Source of the DNA: an uncultured Paraglaciecola sp.
GTDB lineage: Bacteria > Pseudomonadota > Gammaproteobacteria > Enterobacterales > Alteromonadaceae
Length of the DNA: 36,413 nucleotides
Direction: 5' to 3'
Assembly: GCF_913058035.1 (NCBI RefSeq)
Contig: NZ_CAJXPA010000022.1
Coordinates: forward strand, 1 to 36,413
In this document: positions 36,302 through 36,413 of the stretch, piece after piece
Position numbering within the stretch: position 1 is the stretch's first letter
Layout: each line of letters starts with the position of its first letter
Program-made: the position numbers and the translations under genes
The notes under the pieces: generated by a model
Databases searched by the model: none
What the model was told of the DNA's origin: nothing
Seen by the model: the letters and a program-made list of their open reading frames with translations, nothing else

Positions 36302-36316
36302 ACTATAAATTATAGT
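36302..36316. repeat. Small palindrome at the IS remnant edge
   Basis: ACTATAA-A-TTATAGT, a perfect 7+1+7 palindrome, ends just where the IS3 orfA-like reading frame begins. It may be a target or junction feature or only an AT-rich coincidence. Confidence 0.3.
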
Positions 36317-36413
36317 AAGAAAAATTCGCAGCTTGAAGGGGCAAGTTAAACGTCTCGAAATGGAGCGCGAGATATTAAAAAAAGCGACGGTCTTCTTTGC
36401 CAAAGAAACGAGG
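36315..36413 (+). pseudogene. IS3-family transposase OrfA, 5'-truncated, continues beyond window
   Basis: The frame reads VRKIRSLKGQVKRLEMEREILKKATVFFAKETR in two overlapping parts. The KRLEMEREILKKATVFFAKE block is the leucine-zipper end of IS3/IS911-type OrfA. The usual N-terminal helix-turn-helix (about 60 residues) is missing: a TAA lies in frame at 36306-36308 and no IS sequence is seen before it. So this is a broken copy, or the junction of one, whose OrfB would lie to the right of the window. No terminal inverted repeat can be seen. Confidence 0.75.

Noticed and set aside
36320-36345. A possible frameshift in the IS3 orfA, since another frame gives KKNSQLEG before a run of four G
   Set aside because: The uninterrupted frame VRKIRSLKGQVKRLEMERE already fits the OrfA zipper, so no frameshift is needed.

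Overview
The window looks like chromosome of a marine gammaproteobacterium of the order Alteromonadales, probably Alteromonadaceae (Glaciecola/Paraglaciecola-like). This is inferred from AT-rich coding sequence, a long TonB-dependent receptor next to a TPR gene, the pspF/pspABC-ycjXF plus sapABCDF neighbourhood, oadGAB, and the alaS-csrA-tRNA(Ser)-tRNA(Arg) order. It is mostly core chromosome. The one mobile fragment is at the extreme right edge. There are no CRISPR arrays or prophage genes.

Layout: (1) 1-5.3 kb, minus strand: a TonB-dependent receptor with its own promoter, a terminator, an unassigned SAM methyltransferase and a TPR protein that runs off the left edge. (2) 5.4-6.0 kb: a ComFB-like small gene with no conventional start codon, convergent with the 4.5S SRP RNA gene. 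(3) 6.0-10.6 kb, amino-acid catabolism: leucine dehydrogenase divergent from an Lrp/AsnC regulator, then a TyrR/PhhR-type regulator and phenylalanine 4-hydroxylase with a TyrR-like box upstream. (4) 10.65-15.97 kb, envelope stress: pspA-pspB-pspC-ycjX-ycjF on the minus strand behind a sigma-54 promoter, divergent from pspF. (5) 15.98-21.3 kb: sapABCDF peptide ABC importer with overlapping genes, ending at a shared hairpin terminator. (6) 21.4-24.6 kb: oadGAB sodium-pumping oxaloacetate decarboxylase. (7) 24.8-28.5 kb: alaS, csrA, tRNA-Ser(GCU) and two tRNA-Arg(ACG), all minus strand. (8) 28.7-29.1 kb: a decayed recX between alaS and a divergent GNAT-like gene. (9) 30.3-35.7 kb, methionine synthesis: metA, then methionine synthase encoded as two polypeptides, then a DUF938 methyltransferase-like gene, all downstream of tandem MetJ boxes. 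(10) 35.9-36.4 kb: a DUF2802 protein and the truncated edge of an IS3-family orfA.

The observations I consider most worth a second look are the recX relic with recA absent from its usual place, MetH split by a single in-frame TAG with a new ribosome binding site, the ComFB gene whose only good Shine-Dalgarno sequence precedes an ATT codon and whose 5' part forms a long hairpin, and the SapD/SapF ATPase pair in which each composite site seems to carry a defect. I did not find a clearly new multi-gene system.
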